From Selenomonas sp. WCT3 (lineage in GTDB: Bacteria; Bacillota; Negativicutes; Selenomonadales; Selenomonadaceae): a stretch of DNA of 64,000 bases. The stretch is from positions 1 to 64,000 of the forward strand of contig FNCM01000009.1 of assembly GCA_900100835.1 (NCBI GenBank), in the 5' to 3' direction. The notes below the pieces were generated by a model, which searched no databases, was not told the DNA's origin, and saw only the letters and a program-made list of their open reading frames with translations. Position numbers and translations under genes: made by a program. Position 1 is the first letter of the stretch; each line of letters starts with the position of its first letter. Of the stretch, positions 16,452 to 25,928 are shown one piece after another.

Positions 16452-17353
16452 TCGATGAACATGAATGGCGAAGCGTATTGCAGGTGGCAGAGGATGGGAC
16501 ATTTTCTGCCGCTGCCAAACACCTTTATGTTTCGCAGCCATCGCTGTCACAGTGCATAAAGAAAATAGAAGGGGAATTGGGCGAGGCCCTTTTTGATCGG
16601 AGCCAGACGCCTTTGCAGCTTACGCCTGCCGGGGAGATTTACGTGGAAAAGGCACGGCAGATTCAGCGGCTAAAGCAGGAATTGGTCAAGGGCACCGCGG
16701 ATCTTTCGGAGCTTCGGACGGGAAATCTCTGCATCGGCAGCTCCCGGACGCGATCCTCTTGTTATTTGACCCAGCCACTTATCGATTTTCACCGGAATTA
16801 TCCCGGGATTCGTTTGACGGTCCGTGAGCACAGCTTGCGGGAGCTCAAGGAAGATGTGTTGGCGGGGGCTGTGGATTTTGCACTGCTCTATGATCCGTTG
16901 CCCGATAAAAATTTTGCCTCGATACCGCTGTTGAGGGAAAGAACTCTGTTGGCGGTGCCGATGGACCACCCTTTGGCAGCCCGGTTTGGTGGCCGCCAGG
17001 TAACGCCTTATCCGACGATTTCCTTTGCCCGCCTGCACAAACAGCCCTTTATCAAATTGCAGGAAAGCCGGCGGATGGCTCATATCTATCGGCAACTTTG
17101 CCAGGAAACCCAGTGTGAACCCGATGTGGTCTTTGAAGCCAACAGCATCATCGATGCCGCCGAGCTTTGCATGGCAGGACTGGGCATTACCCTGGTTACG
17201 GATATGCTGGTGCGCGGCTGGCACTGGAAAGAATCCCCGTTCTTCTTTGAATTGGAAGAAAATGTGGAAGAACGTCAGCTGGTGGCAGCCTACGGCCGGG
17301 GACAGCATCTTTCCCAGGCGGCCAAGACTTTTATTTCCCTGTTGAAACGATAA
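16448..17353 (+). CDS. LysR-family transcriptional regulator (TTG start)
   Basis: Protein of 301 residues. The N-terminal winged helix-turn-helix includes GTFSAAAKHLYVSQPSLSQ (about 16-34) and IEGELGEALFDR, followed by a periplasmic-binding-protein-like effector domain. No ATG occurs in the right place. TTG at 16448 lies eight bases after AAGGAGGAG and overlaps the stop of the HD gene (TTGA), which strongly supports it. The family is usually autoregulated and controls a neighbouring gene; the target here is not evident. A strong terminator follows. Confidence 0.92.
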   Translation: MIDEHEWRSVLQVAEDGTFSAAAKHLYVSQPSLSQCIKKIEGELGEALFDRSQTPLQLTPAGEIYVEKARQIQRLKQELVKGTADLSELRTGNLCIGSSRTRSSCYLTQPLIDFHRNYPGIRLTVREHSLRELKEDVLAGAVDFALLYDPLPDKNFASIPLLRERTLLAVPMDHPLAARFGGRQVTPYPTISFARLHKQPFIKLQESRRMAHIYRQLCQETQCEPDVVFEANSIIDAAELCMAGLGITLVTDMLVRGWHWKESPFFFELEENVEERQLVAAYGRGQHLSQAAKTFISLLKR

Positions 17354-17393
17354 TAATAGGATGGAACGTAGGTGGAAAAACATTCCATGTACC

Positions 17394-17447
17394 CTAGAAA
17401 AAAGCGAGGATAATCGTATTCCAACGATTATCCTCGCTTTTTTCTAG
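17394..17447. terminator. Very strong symmetrical terminator
   Basis: A perfect 24-bp inverted repeat (17394-17417/17424-17447) with a six-base loop and A/T runs inside the stem ends, so it can work in both directions. It marks the left boundary of the AT-rich island. Confidence 0.85.
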
Positions 17448-17607
17448 GTATTTTGAAGGCCATTTTTGGTATTTGTCCTAATCGGTAGGTCAAGTATTTG
17501 TTTGATATTCGATTGGCAGATGGACAAGAATTAAGGGAAATGCTAATATAAGCAAAGTGTGTTATATAGGGAAATAAAATAGCCTTCCAGGAAGGAATGT
17601 GTGAAAA

Positions 17608-18663
17608 ATGAATAAGAAAATGATTATGGGCGCAGTATGTGCGCTTGCTTGTGTTACGAATTTGGCTTTTTCTCAGCCTGCCGAAGCAGGCTTTTTATGG
17701 TTCGGAAATAGTGGTGTTATGTCCGCGTCTGAACAAGAACATTGGTCAAGAAGACTAAACAAACAAGAAACTGGCAAGGAAAAGCCTGAAATATCCGCAG
17801 AAGAGGATGAATATGGGTTATTACCTTATATTCAAAAAGCCCAGAAACGTGTTTGTGATGTAAATGGAATCCAAATTGTGACAAATAATTTTACAGATAG
17901 GGACGACTATAAGACGAAAGTTCACCCTGTCGGTTTGGTTGAGAATCAGATAGACGCATATGCTTCGGGGGGCGGTCATTATTATATTGGACTTGAAGGG
18001 TTGAGGGCAAGGAATTTATTGTCCTTTCATAATCAGTATGATTATATGGCTATTGAGCAAACGATTGCTCATGAAACGTCGCATTGCATTGATGGACATA
18101 TGTTGAGAAGTGGTAAAGAATATCAAGATGAAGTCTTGGCTGAAGAAGGTAGTATTAAATACACCGACAATCTTCCTGAAGGTGGATGGGGGGGGTTAGT
18201 GGCCCATAACAACAATAATTGCTATCCTGAGATTGCCAAGAAGATACGTTGCTCTTTCGAAGCTCAGACAAAAAACAGAGTTGTTATCAAAAGCGCCGCA
18301 GATGTTCTTTATCGAGGAAAGGACAATGTTCTGTACCCGATTATCGAAGAACGCCGTGGAAATGAATCTCCCGCCAATGCTTATTTCGGTGGACAAATGG
18401 CATATTGCATGAGCAAGGACGCCTTATCCATGGGCAACATTCGTATTATCCGAAACCACCTGAAGAATGAAATCAATTACAAAGGAGACTATCTTCTGGT
18501 ATGTGAGGACAGCAATCTTCCTAATGGATACCGTATTTTGACGGAATTGTACGGCGATGAGGCTACTCTTCAGGATAATTTAGATACCTTAAAAAGCAAG
18601 GTACGTAGTGGTATTCTCCCCTTGAAAAAAACAGGTATTCCAACATGGGTGTTGTGTGGATAA
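17608..18663 (+). CDS. Exported HExxH metallopeptidase-like protein
   Basis: Protein of 351 residues with a Sec signal (hydrophobic 6-21, likely cleavage after PAEA, about 27). AHETSHCIDGH (154-164) contains the zinc-binding HExxH, and EVLAEEGS some 16 residues later could supply the third ligand, a gluzincin-like arrangement. I infer an envelope or secreted zinc peptidase; the rest of the sequence is not recognisable. Base composition is visibly more AT-rich than neighbouring genes. Three or more cysteines suggest disulfides. It is the first gene of the AT-rich island; GGAAGGAATG precedes the start. Confidence 0.72.
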   Translation: MNKKMIMGAVCALACVTNLAFSQPAEAGFLWFGNSGVMSASEQEHWSRRLNKQETGKEKPEISAEEDEYGLLPYIQKAQKRVCDVNGIQIVTNNFTDRDDYKTKVHPVGLVENQIDAYASGGGHYYIGLEGLRARNLLSFHNQYDYMAIEQTIAHETSHCIDGHMLRSGKEYQDEVLAEEGSIKYTDNLPEGGWGGLVAHNNNNCYPEIAKKIRCSFEAQTKNRVVIKSAADVLYRGKDNVLYPIIEERRGNESPANAYFGGQMAYCMSKDALSMGNIRIIRNHLKNEINYKGDYLLVCEDSNLPNGYRILTELYGDEATLQDNLDTLKSKVRSGILPLKKTGIPTWVLCG

Positions 18664-18790
18664 ATAAGAACAACTCTGTTTGGAAGATGTGGCTTGCCTG
18701 CGCCATCGCCTATGATTTCGAAACAAATTGTGCCCAGAATATGGAAAAATAATTTTTTGTGACTACTAATCTTAGAAAGAGGTGTTGATA

Positions 18791-19543
18791 ATGGCTGTTG
18801 TTCACCAAAAAGGTTCGCCGTTATTTGGCCAGGCCATAAATTATGGGCTGGGAGGCGTTGCTTGTCTCGTGACTAGCTTCTTTATGGTTTATTCTTCTAT
18901 GGATTTCCTTCATGTTATTGGTATCGGAGTTTTTTTACTTAGTGGATATTTGTTTAGCCAGTGTTCCAGAAGATGCTCTGGTTCATGGGGCGAGCATAAG
19001 GCGTTATCCGCATTGTCCAAAGAGCTGCCTGACCAATACCATCTTTTCGTAAATGTAAGCGTTCATGAGAAAATGGAAAGCGATATGGTGGTCGTGGGCC
19101 CGAATGGTGTATTTCTTGTAGAGGTAAAGAGCTTCAATGGTACGCTGGAGGGCGGTGTAAACGATGGAAAATGGGTCCTTCATAAGGTGGGACGTAGGGG
19201 GGGCCGATATACCAAAACCATCAAGAATCCACTCGGACAGCTAAAACGAAACATCGCGATTCTGTCACAATATCTAAAGCTGGAACGGTGTTCTGCCTGG
19301 ATTGATGGAGTAGTGTTATTTCCTAATGATGATACGGATTGGTTCGACGGAGTTCCCGACAAATGCTTCTGGGAAGCGAAGAGCGTGGCCAAACATATTC
19401 TTTGTTTTGAGCCACGTCGCCTGCTGTCGGAAAATCTTATGGGGAAAATCATCACCAGTCTGGAGAAATGCCAGAGCGGCTCTGCGATGACACTGGATGA
19501 ATTTACGGATAAAAAGCAGGCATTACAAAAGGGGCGTGCGTAA
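18791..19543 (+). CDS. NERD-domain membrane protein
   Basis: Protein of 250 residues. Two membrane segments (about 20-36 and 38-56) are followed by a cytoplasmic nuclease-related domain: GEHKAL near 67, then DMVVVGPNGVFLVEVKSF (98-115). The D...E-x-K spacing is the PD-(D/E)xK-type core of NERD proteins. Whether it cuts nucleic acid is unknown. The ATG at 18791 follows AGAGGTG and is preferred to a GTG nine bases earlier. It overlaps the next gene by one base (TAATG). AT-rich like its neighbours. Confidence 0.8.
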   Translation: MAVVHQKGSPLFGQAINYGLGGVACLVTSFFMVYSSMDFLHVIGIGVFLLSGYLFSQCSRRCSGSWGEHKALSALSKELPDQYHLFVNVSVHEKMESDMVVVGPNGVFLVEVKSFNGTLEGGVNDGKWVLHKVGRRGGRYTKTIKNPLGQLKRNIAILSQYLKLERCSAWIDGVVLFPNDDTDWFDGVPDKCFWEAKSVAKHILCFEPRRLLSENLMGKIITSLEKCQSGSAMTLDEFTDKKQALQKGRA

Positions 19544-19992
19544 TGTTAAAAAAGTTGATGATTATGGTTCTATTTGGCTTATGGACTGTATCCTTAACAA
19601 CACCTGTTGATGCTGGTGGTTTTATCAGTGGAAGAGATGGGAAAATGCTGACGCACCAGTTCAATTGGTATATCACAGTTTATAAGCTGAAGGATTCCCA
19701 GAAGGAAAAAATATACGAAGAAGTTTTGGAAGTACCTGTAATACAAGAGGATGGCAGTTATTTGTCCAGCTCCGATAAGATTAAGGTGTTGGAGCAGAGA
19801 ACGAAAGACAATACCAACTTAATTACCCTGAGTCTCAAGGATATTGATGTGGATGGAAAATCCTATTCGGAGACATTTACTTTTGAAGACAAAGGGCAGT
19901 TTTTTCATAGAAAGGAAAACGAGGCGGGCAATATGCGGGTCAGTATGACGCGTGTTGTGAAAACCGTTAATAATCCCAGCACTTTATACTAA
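19543..19992 (+). CDS. Small exported protein of unknown function
   Basis: Protein of 149 residues with a Sec signal (hydrophobic 6-22, likely cleavage after VDA near 25) and a polar, mostly strand-forming mature part. I do not recognise the family. Its start overlaps the stop of the NERD gene, so the two are translationally coupled and may act together. A strong terminator follows. Confidence 0.7.
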   Translation: MLKKLMIMVLFGLWTVSLTTPVDAGGFISGRDGKMLTHQFNWYITVYKLKDSQKEKIYEEVLEVPVIQEDGSYLSSSDKIKVLEQRTKDNTNLITLSLKDIDVDGKSYSETFTFEDKGQFFHRKENEAGNMRVSMTRVVKTVNNPSTLY

Positions 19993-20009
19993 AAAGTTAA
20001 TTGCGATTG

Positions 20010-20068
20010 AAAACCAATACCCCAAAAAGAAGCGTATCGTACTCCTTTTTTTGGGGTATTGGTTTTTT
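20010..20068. terminator. Long symmetrical terminator
   Basis: AAAACCAATACCCCAAAAA pairs with TTTTTTGGGGTATTGGTTTT across a short spacer, with T and A runs on both sides. It marks the right boundary of the AT-rich island. Confidence 0.85.
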
Positions 20069-20183
20069 GAATAGGCGATATAAGCAACATGTATTTCCTC
20101 GATAGCTTTTTTTTATGTAAAATAACTCTAGTTAATAATTTGAGCAATTGTTGTGTATTGGGAAGTGTTTAGGAGGGAATACT

Positions 20184-22040
20184 ATGTCGAAGGAGATTTC
20201 ACGTCGTACCTTCATAAAGGGCGCGGCAGCAGCCGGTGTCGTTGTGGCTGCAGGTTCTTACTTCACCTGGAATGGTAACAATATTCCAGAAAAAGTCAAA
20301 AAGGGAGACGTTACCTATGATGTCCTGATCATTGGCAGCGGTGGCGCTGGTATGCGTGCAGCACTGGCAGCAGCTGAGAACAAGAATCTTAAGGTTGCTG
20401 TTATGACGAAGCTCGTACCGACGCGTTCGGCTTCGACGATGGCACAGGGCGGCATGAATGGTGTCACGGCCGTTACTGACACGGCAGATACGGTGGAGTC
20501 CCATGTGTTCGATACCATCAAGGGCGGCGACTATCTCTGCGACCAGGATGCGGTTGAATACTTCGCTGAGCGTGCAGGTGCCAACATCTATGAGATGGAT
20601 TATATGGGGTATCCGTATAACCGTCAGAAGGATGGACACTTCCATCAGCGCAAGATGGGCGGCCATTCTCATGCGCGTGCTTCCTACTTCGAGGACCGTG
20701 CTGGCCATGCAATGGTTCACACGCTGTTTGAGCAGTGCCTGGACAAGGGCATTGATTTCATCTCGGAGTGCCAGATGCTTGAGATCAGCATGGGCGGTGA
20801 GAAGAATGACCAGCTCAACGGCGTTATCGCTATGGATATGCGTTCGGGGAATCTCATCGGTGTTCCGGCTAAGGCTGTTGTCATTGCGACGGGCGGTTAT
20901 GGCCGTGTCTATTGGATCCGTACGTCTAATCCGTACAGCTCCACGGGCGATGGTATCGTTGCTGGCATGAATGCTGGTATCCCGTTCAAAGATCCGGAGA
21001 TGGTACAGTTCCATCCGACGGGCCTTTCGGCTAACGGCGTCCTGCTGTCCGAGTCCAGCCGTGCCGAGGGTGCACAGCTCAAGAATAAGAATGGCGAGCG
21101 TTTTATGGCGAAATATGCACCGGAGAAGATGGAGCTGGCAACGCGTGATATTGTAGCGCGTGCTATTGCAACGGAGATCGAGGAAGGCCGTGGTATTGGC
21201 GAAGGCATCCATGCCGGCGTCTACATGGATTTCACGGTTATTCCGGCTGAGCGTATCCGCGAGCGTCTGGGTCAGGTTGCTGACCTTTCCAAACGCTTTG
21301 CTGGTGTCGATATCACGAAAGAGCCAGTTCCTATTGCACCGACCTGCCATTATTCCATGGGCGGTCTCGAGATGGCTGACTTCCATACGGGTGAGTCGCG
21401 CGTACCGGGCATCTATGTTGCCGGTGAGTGCAGCTGTGTATCCGTACATGGTGCCAACCGTCTGGGGGCAAACTCCCTGTCGGAGGTACTCGTCTTTGGT
21501 CATACGGCTGGCGATGGTGCAGCCGCTTACGCAAAAGAGCATAATTACGCTGGCAGCCAGGACAAACTTGCTCAGGATTGCCAGAAATGGAAAGATAAAT
21601 TCGAAGAAGTCACGAACCGTCCGGAAGGCTGCGGCAAGACCGTACCGGAGATTCGTGATGCCATGGTCAATACGATGTGGTACAAGGCTGGCGTATACCG
21701 TCAGGAGGACCAGCTGAACCAGGCTACCCAGGAGCTCAAGGCTCTCGAGGAAGAGTACAAACACTGCTATGTCGGTGACTCCTCCCATGTCTACAACACG
21801 GCCTTTGAGCAGTATGTGGAGCTCGGCAACCTGCTGCAGATTTCCCATGCTATCGTACAGGGCGCATTGGCTCGTAAAGAGAGCCGCGGTGGTCATTCCC
21901 GTCGTGATTATCCGAAACGTGACGACAAGAACTTCCTCAAGCATACGCTTATCTTCAAAGACCAGAAGACGGGCGAATATCGTGCCGAGTATAAAGATGT
22001 CGTTATTACGAAATATCAGCCGAAAGAAAGGAAGTATTGA
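20184..22040 (+). CDS. mfrA: Methylmenaquinol:fumarate reductase flavoprotein subunit (Tat-exported)
   Basis: Protein of 618 residues. A twin-arginine signal SRRTFIKGAAAAG (6-18) with a following hydrophobic stretch shows export in folded form. The FAD site DVLIIGSGGAGMRAALAA, GGHSHARASYFEDRAGH, VQFHPTGL, SSRAEGAQLKNKNGERFM and HGANRLGANSLSE are all fumarate reductase/succinate dehydrogenase motifs. The Tat signal together with an MfrE-type partner (23002) fits the periplasmic class E enzyme of Wolinella succinogenes, which reduces fumarate with 8-methylmenaquinol. AGGAGGGAA sets the ATG. First gene of a three-gene operon. Confidence 0.92.
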   Translation: MSKEISRRTFIKGAAAAGVVVAAGSYFTWNGNNIPEKVKKGDVTYDVLIIGSGGAGMRAALAAAENKNLKVAVMTKLVPTRSASTMAQGGMNGVTAVTDTADTVESHVFDTIKGGDYLCDQDAVEYFAERAGANIYEMDYMGYPYNRQKDGHFHQRKMGGHSHARASYFEDRAGHAMVHTLFEQCLDKGIDFISECQMLEISMGGEKNDQLNGVIAMDMRSGNLIGVPAKAVVIATGGYGRVYWIRTSNPYSSTGDGIVAGMNAGIPFKDPEMVQFHPTGLSANGVLLSESSRAEGAQLKNKNGERFMAKYAPEKMELATRDIVARAIATEIEEGRGIGEGIHAGVYMDFTVIPAERIRERLGQVADLSKRFAGVDITKEPVPIAPTCHYSMGGLEMADFHTGESRVPGIYVAGECSCVSVHGANRLGANSLSEVLVFGHTAGDGAAAYAKEHNYAGSQDKLAQDCQKWKDKFEEVTNRPEGCGKTVPEIRDAMVNTMWYKAGVYRQEDQLNQATQELKALEEEYKHCYVGDSSHVYNTAFEQYVELGNLLQISHAIVQGALARKESRGGHSRRDYPKRDDKNFLKHTLIFKDQKTGEYRAEYKDVVITKYQPKERKY

Positions 22041-22042
22041 TC

Positions 22043-22999
22043 ATGGACGTAAAGCTTAGAATCCATCGCTTCGTTGAAGATAAAAAATGGGTGCAGGATT
22101 ACACGCTCCCGGTTACGGTTGGCATGACGGTACTTGAGGCCCTGACGCAGATCAAAGAGCATCAGGATCCGACCCTTTCGTTTACCTGCTCCTGCCGTTC
22201 TTCCATCTGCGGCGCTTGTGCTGTCCGCGTAAATGGCAATGCCGAGCTCGCTTGTGAGATCCTCGTTGAGAACCTCATGAAACGCTATGATACGGATGAG
22301 CTCACCATTGAGCCGCTGGGCAATTTCCGCGTTATCCGCGATCTCATTGTGGATTGGGATCCGAAATATGCCCGCATCAAGAAAATCAAACCGACGGTTC
22401 ATCCAAAAGATGAATTCTCGGCTGAGGAAGGCTGTAAGCAGTCTCCGGAAGATTTCAATAAATACAAGAAACTCGCCGGCTGCATCCTCTGCGGTTCCTG
22501 CGTATCTGAGTGCAACAAGAACGCACTGAATCAGGAAGACTTCCTTGACCCCTTCGTTTTTGTCAAGGCTGCCAAAATCACCCGTGATTCCCGCGATAAG
22601 GATCCGAAAGAGCACCTCAAGGCTGTTGTCGATGCTGGTCTCTGGCGTTGCTTCAACTGTCAGGAATGCACGGCAAAATGCCCGAAAGGCCTCGACCCGG
22701 CTGGTGCTATCGAGAAACTCAAAGAAGCTACCTTCAAGATGGGCCTCGATGACAACGTTGGTGCCCGCCATGCAAAAGCTATCTATGATGATATCAGCGA
22801 GTCTGGTACGCTGGATGAGTCGAAGCTCAACATTAAGTCCGAGGGCTTCTTCGCCGCCGGTCTGCGTGCGCCGATGGCTCTGCGCCTCATGCGCGTTGGC
22901 AAGATGAATCCGCTTGATAGCCATCCGGTCAACAAAGAAATCGATACGATCCGCAAAATCGTTAAGAACGCAGAAGCAGCATCGAAGGAGGAGAATTGA
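22043..22999 (+). CDS. mfrB: Methylmenaquinol:fumarate reductase iron-sulfur subunit
   Basis: Protein of 318 residues. An N-terminal plant-type ferredoxin domain has Cys49/51/56/59/71 for a 2Fe-2S cluster (TCSCRSSICGACAV). A C-terminal bacterial ferredoxin domain has Cys147/150/153/157 (CILCGSCVSEC) and Cys203/206/209/213 (CFNCQECTAKCPKG) for two further clusters. It carries electrons from the membrane subunit to the flavoprotein. The ATG at 22043 follows AAAGGAAG and lies two bases after the mfrA stop. No export signal, so it probably travels with MfrA. Confidence 0.92.
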   Translation: MDVKLRIHRFVEDKKWVQDYTLPVTVGMTVLEALTQIKEHQDPTLSFTCSCRSSICGACAVRVNGNAELACEILVENLMKRYDTDELTIEPLGNFRVIRDLIVDWDPKYARIKKIKPTVHPKDEFSAEEGCKQSPEDFNKYKKLAGCILCGSCVSECNKNALNQEDFLDPFVFVKAAKITRDSRDKDPKEHLKAVVDAGLWRCFNCQECTAKCPKGLDPAGAIEKLKEATFKMGLDDNVGARHAKAIYDDISESGTLDESKLNIKSEGFFAAGLRAPMALRLMRVGKMNPLDSHPVNKEIDTIRKIVKNAEAASKEEN

Positions 23000-23001
23000 T
23001 T

Positions 23002-23868
23002 ATGAAATACGCATTATTCCCGGGCTGCGTCCTCGAAGGCGCTGCTGCTGAAGCTTATACGTCCCTGAAAAAAGTTTGCGAGAAGCTCGAGATTGAAATC
23101 GAAGAGATTCCAAACTGGACTTGCTGTGGTGCATCCCACGCTCAGGGCGTTGATGATTTGGCTGCCTTGGCCGTTAATGCTCGTAATATTTCCATTGCCG
23201 AGAATATGGGCTGCGATATCATGACGGTCTGCAATACTTGCACCCTGCAGCTTCGTACGGCTAAAGCTCGTCTGGACAAGGATGAGAAACTTCGTGAGAA
23301 GGTCAACAATATTCTCAAGGAGTCTGGTCATCCCTATGAGTATAAAGGCACGAGCCAGGTTACGCATTTCCTTTGGATTCTTGACGACCATCCGGAACTG
23401 CTGGATGGCAAGATTGTAAATCCGCTTAATGGTTATAAAGTTGCTGCTTACTATGGCTGCCATATCCTGCGTCCGCAGGAGGTCATGGACCATGGTGACG
23501 GCAAGCATCCGGAGTACATGGAACGCCTCGTTCGCAAGCTCGGTGCAGAGCCGGTTTGGTTCGATGCTAACCGCAAATGCTGCGGCTTCCATGCCCAGCT
23601 GGCTGCTGAGCATGATGTGCTCAAGGCTACGGGGCAGATTGTTGACAGTGCTGACCGCGCTGGCGCTGGTGCACTGGTTACGCCGTGCCCGCTCTGCCAG
23701 ATGCAGCTCGATATGTACGAGCCGGAAGGCCGTGAGGCCGTTCACTCCCAGGCACAGGTTCCTATCCTGCACCTGCAGCAGCTCGTTGGTCTGGCTCTGG
23801 GCCTGACGAAAGAGGAAGTTGGCTTCAACCGCCACGTCTCTGCACAGGATAAGCTTAAACTGGGCTGA
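23002..23868 (+). CDS. mfrE: Methylmenaquinol:fumarate reductase CCG-domain subunit
   Basis: Protein of 288 residues with two cysteine-rich CCG domains: Cys9...CCG 41-43...Cys77xxCys80 and Cys153...CCG 193-195...Cys229xxCys232. This is the SdhE/MfrE pattern, related to heterodisulfide reductase subunit B, which binds unusual iron-sulfur clusters and replaces the cytochrome b anchor of classical complexes. There is no transmembrane helix. AAGGAGGAG and a start two bases after the mfrB stop complete the operon. A terminator follows at 23916. Confidence 0.9.
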   Translation: MKYALFPGCVLEGAAAEAYTSLKKVCEKLEIEIEEIPNWTCCGASHAQGVDDLAALAVNARNISIAENMGCDIMTVCNTCTLQLRTAKARLDKDEKLREKVNNILKESGHPYEYKGTSQVTHFLWILDDHPELLDGKIVNPLNGYKVAAYYGCHILRPQEVMDHGDGKHPEYMERLVRKLGAEPVWFDANRKCCGFHAQLAAEHDVLKATGQIVDSADRAGAGALVTPCPLCQMQLDMYEPEGREAVHSQAQVPILHLQQLVGLALGLTKEEVGFNRHVSAQDKLKLG

Positions 23869-23915
23869 TAAATACGCGTACCCTTTCCTAAAATTTAGAT
23901 AAACACACACATCAC

Positions 23916-23960
23916 AACACAAAGGTGACAGGCTCACAAAGAGTCTGTCACTTTTGTGTT
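23916..23960 (+). terminator. Terminator of the mfr operon
   Basis: AACACAAAGGTGACAG/CTGTCACTTTTGTGTT stem, 16 bp with a single non-Watson-Crick position, ending in T-rich sequence. Confidence 0.8.
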
Positions 23961-23992
23961 ATACTGAAGAAAAAATGCAGGGGGTATTGGGG

Positions 23993-24871
23993 ATGGCAAA
24001 GGTTGTTATCATTGGAGCTGGGCCTGCCGGCGTATCGGCAGCTCTTTATGCACGCCGGGGAGGCGCTGAAGTAACGGTGGTTTCCAGTGGCAAGGATACC
24101 GGTAGTCTTACCAAAGCACACTTGATTGAAAATTACTATGGCTTGGCTGAACCGGTAAGCGGGGCTGAGCTTTTTCAGCGTGGCATCCAGGGGGCTAAGC
24201 GCATTGGGGTGGAGTTTCTTGAAGATGATGTGGTGGCGGTGACTTTTGCGGAGGATTTCCATGGGTTCCAGGTGGAAACCAAGCAAGAGAAATACGACGC
24301 GGACAGCGTCATCCTGGCTGCTGGGGCAGCTCATAAAACCCTGCCAGTTCCTGGTATCCGCGAATTTGAGGGCAAAGGCGTCAGCTATTGTGCCATTTGC
24401 GATGCCTTTTTCTATCGCCAGAAGAAAGTAGCTGTTATCGGTGCTGGCGAATATGCCCTCCATGAGGCTTCAGCTTTGCTTCCCCATGCGGCTCAGGTTA
24501 CATTGCTGACCAATGGGGAAGAACCTGGCTGCAGCTTTCCGGAGTCAGTGGGCATCAAGACGGCGAAGCTTTCCGCGGTGGAAGGCAGCGGCCGGGTGCA
24601 GCAGGTGCGCTTTCAGGATGGTTCCGTCCTGCCTGTCGATGGCGTATTTTTAGCGGTGGGGGTTGCCGGTAGTACTGAACTAGCCCGAAAGATGGGGATC
24701 ATGCTAGAAGGAAATGCCATTAAGGTGGATGAACATATGGCGACCAATATCCCTGGAATATTTGCCGCTGGTGATTGCACCAGCGGTTTACGGCAGGTGG
24801 CAAAAGCCGTCTATCAGGGGGCTGAGGCGGGGCTGGCTGCTTTACGTTTCCTGCGGGAGAAAGACGTGTAA
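23993..24871 (+). CDS. Thioredoxin-reductase-like FAD/NAD(P) oxidoreductase
   Basis: Protein of 292 residues, the size of low-molecular-weight thioredoxin reductases. Present are the FAD site VVIIGAGPAGVSAALYARR at the N terminus, a redox-active CAIC (Cys133/Cys136) in the TrxB position, a nucleotide site VAVIGAGEYALHEAS and the C-terminal GIFAAGDCTSG. The nucleotide motif GAGEYA departs from the usual GGGDSA, so the electron donor may not be NADPH. The ATG at 23993 matches the family start. No thioredoxin gene is adjacent. Confidence 0.85.
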   Translation: MAKVVIIGAGPAGVSAALYARRGGAEVTVVSSGKDTGSLTKAHLIENYYGLAEPVSGAELFQRGIQGAKRIGVEFLEDDVVAVTFAEDFHGFQVETKQEKYDADSVILAAGAAHKTLPVPGIREFEGKGVSYCAICDAFFYRQKKVAVIGAGEYALHEASALLPHAAQVTLLTNGEEPGCSFPESVGIKTAKLSAVEGSGRVQQVRFQDGSVLPVDGVFLAVGVAGSTELARKMGIMLEGNAIKVDEHMATNIPGIFAAGDCTSGLRQVAKAVYQGAEAGLAALRFLREKDV

Positions 24872-24969
24872 CCGGCATTAGACGAACCTTGCATGTTTAT
24901 GGTAAAATCAATACTAGCTTTTGAATGAAATAACGAATCTTGGGTAATTCTGGAAATGAGGAACATGTA

Positions 24970-25773
24970 ATGATTAAATTAATCTTGTCCGATATGGATG
25001 GAACGCTGCTGGATGAGGCGGGCCAATTACCGGCGGAATTTGATGCCATGATGGAAAAACTCCATGACCGCGGGGTTATGTTTGCGCCAGCCAGTGGCCG
25101 TCAATACTACTCGCTGGTGAACAGCTTTCCTAAGTATGCCGATACGTTCCTCTTTGTCAGCGACAATGGCACGATGGTCCGCCAGCATGGAGAGGAACTT
25201 TTCTCGGATGTCATCGAGCGGGATCGGGCAATGGAAATCGTCAACAGCGTAAACGACAAGCCGGACATCTACAATGTGTTTTGCGGCAAGAAAAAGGTCT
25301 ATCTGCTCAAGGATAAGCAGCCGGAAAAATACATGGATGAGCTCATGAAATATTTTAGCGAAATCGAATTGGTCGACTGCTTTGAAGAAGTCGACGATGA
25401 ACCCATCAAGATTTCTTTTTTCACGGCTGACGGGGATGCCGATACGAAGATTTTTCCGCTGCTCAAGCATTACGAAAGCTCAATGCAGGTGGTATTGGCA
25501 AGTGCCTATTGGGTGGATATTACTAACCTTGGAGCCAATAAAGGCATGGCCGTACGCAAGATTCAGGAACGTCTGGGCCTGGCGCCGGAAGAATGTGCAG
25601 CATTTGGCGACTATATGAACGACAAGGAGATGCTGGAGTCGGTTTATTACAGTTATGCCATGGCCAATGCGTATCCGGCCATCAAGGACGTTGCCCGTTT
25701 CACGGCCAAGAGCAATGCCGAAGCTGGTGTTATGGTCAAGATTCAGCAGCTGCTCGATGCGGGACTGTGCTGA
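24970..25773 (+). CDS. Cof-type HAD phosphatase
   Basis: Protein of 267 residues. SDMDGTLLD (motif I, about 7-15), ASGRQYYSL (motif II region), a C2 cap, NKGMAVRKIQE (motif III lysine) and AFGDYMNDKEML (motif IV) define a Cof/YidA-like phosphatase of small phosphorylated metabolites. The ATG at 24970 follows GAGGAAC; an earlier in-frame start is not supported by a ribosome-binding site. Monocistronic as far as can be seen. Confidence 0.88.
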   Translation: MIKLILSDMDGTLLDEAGQLPAEFDAMMEKLHDRGVMFAPASGRQYYSLVNSFPKYADTFLFVSDNGTMVRQHGEELFSDVIERDRAMEIVNSVNDKPDIYNVFCGKKKVYLLKDKQPEKYMDELMKYFSEIELVDCFEEVDDEPIKISFFTADGDADTKIFPLLKHYESSMQVVLASAYWVDITNLGANKGMAVRKIQERLGLAPEECAAFGDYMNDKEMLESVYYSYAMANAYPAIKDVARFTAKSNAEAGVMVKIQQLLDAGLC

Positions 25774-25928
25774 TAGCCGTCATGCGGAATTATCCTTAAT
25801 GGTATTGTAAGAAAAATATAAGGAAAAACATCATTTTCATTTAAGGAAGCTCCAATTCAAGATTCCTATACTTTAAACGAAGAAGGGAAATACCCAAGAT
25901 AAAATTTTGAGGTAAAGGAGTCATGAAC

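Noticed and set aside
20199..21944. A 581-residue minus-strand frame opposite mfrA
   Set aside because: It is the shadow of a strongly recognisable fumarate reductase gene and has no protein-family features.
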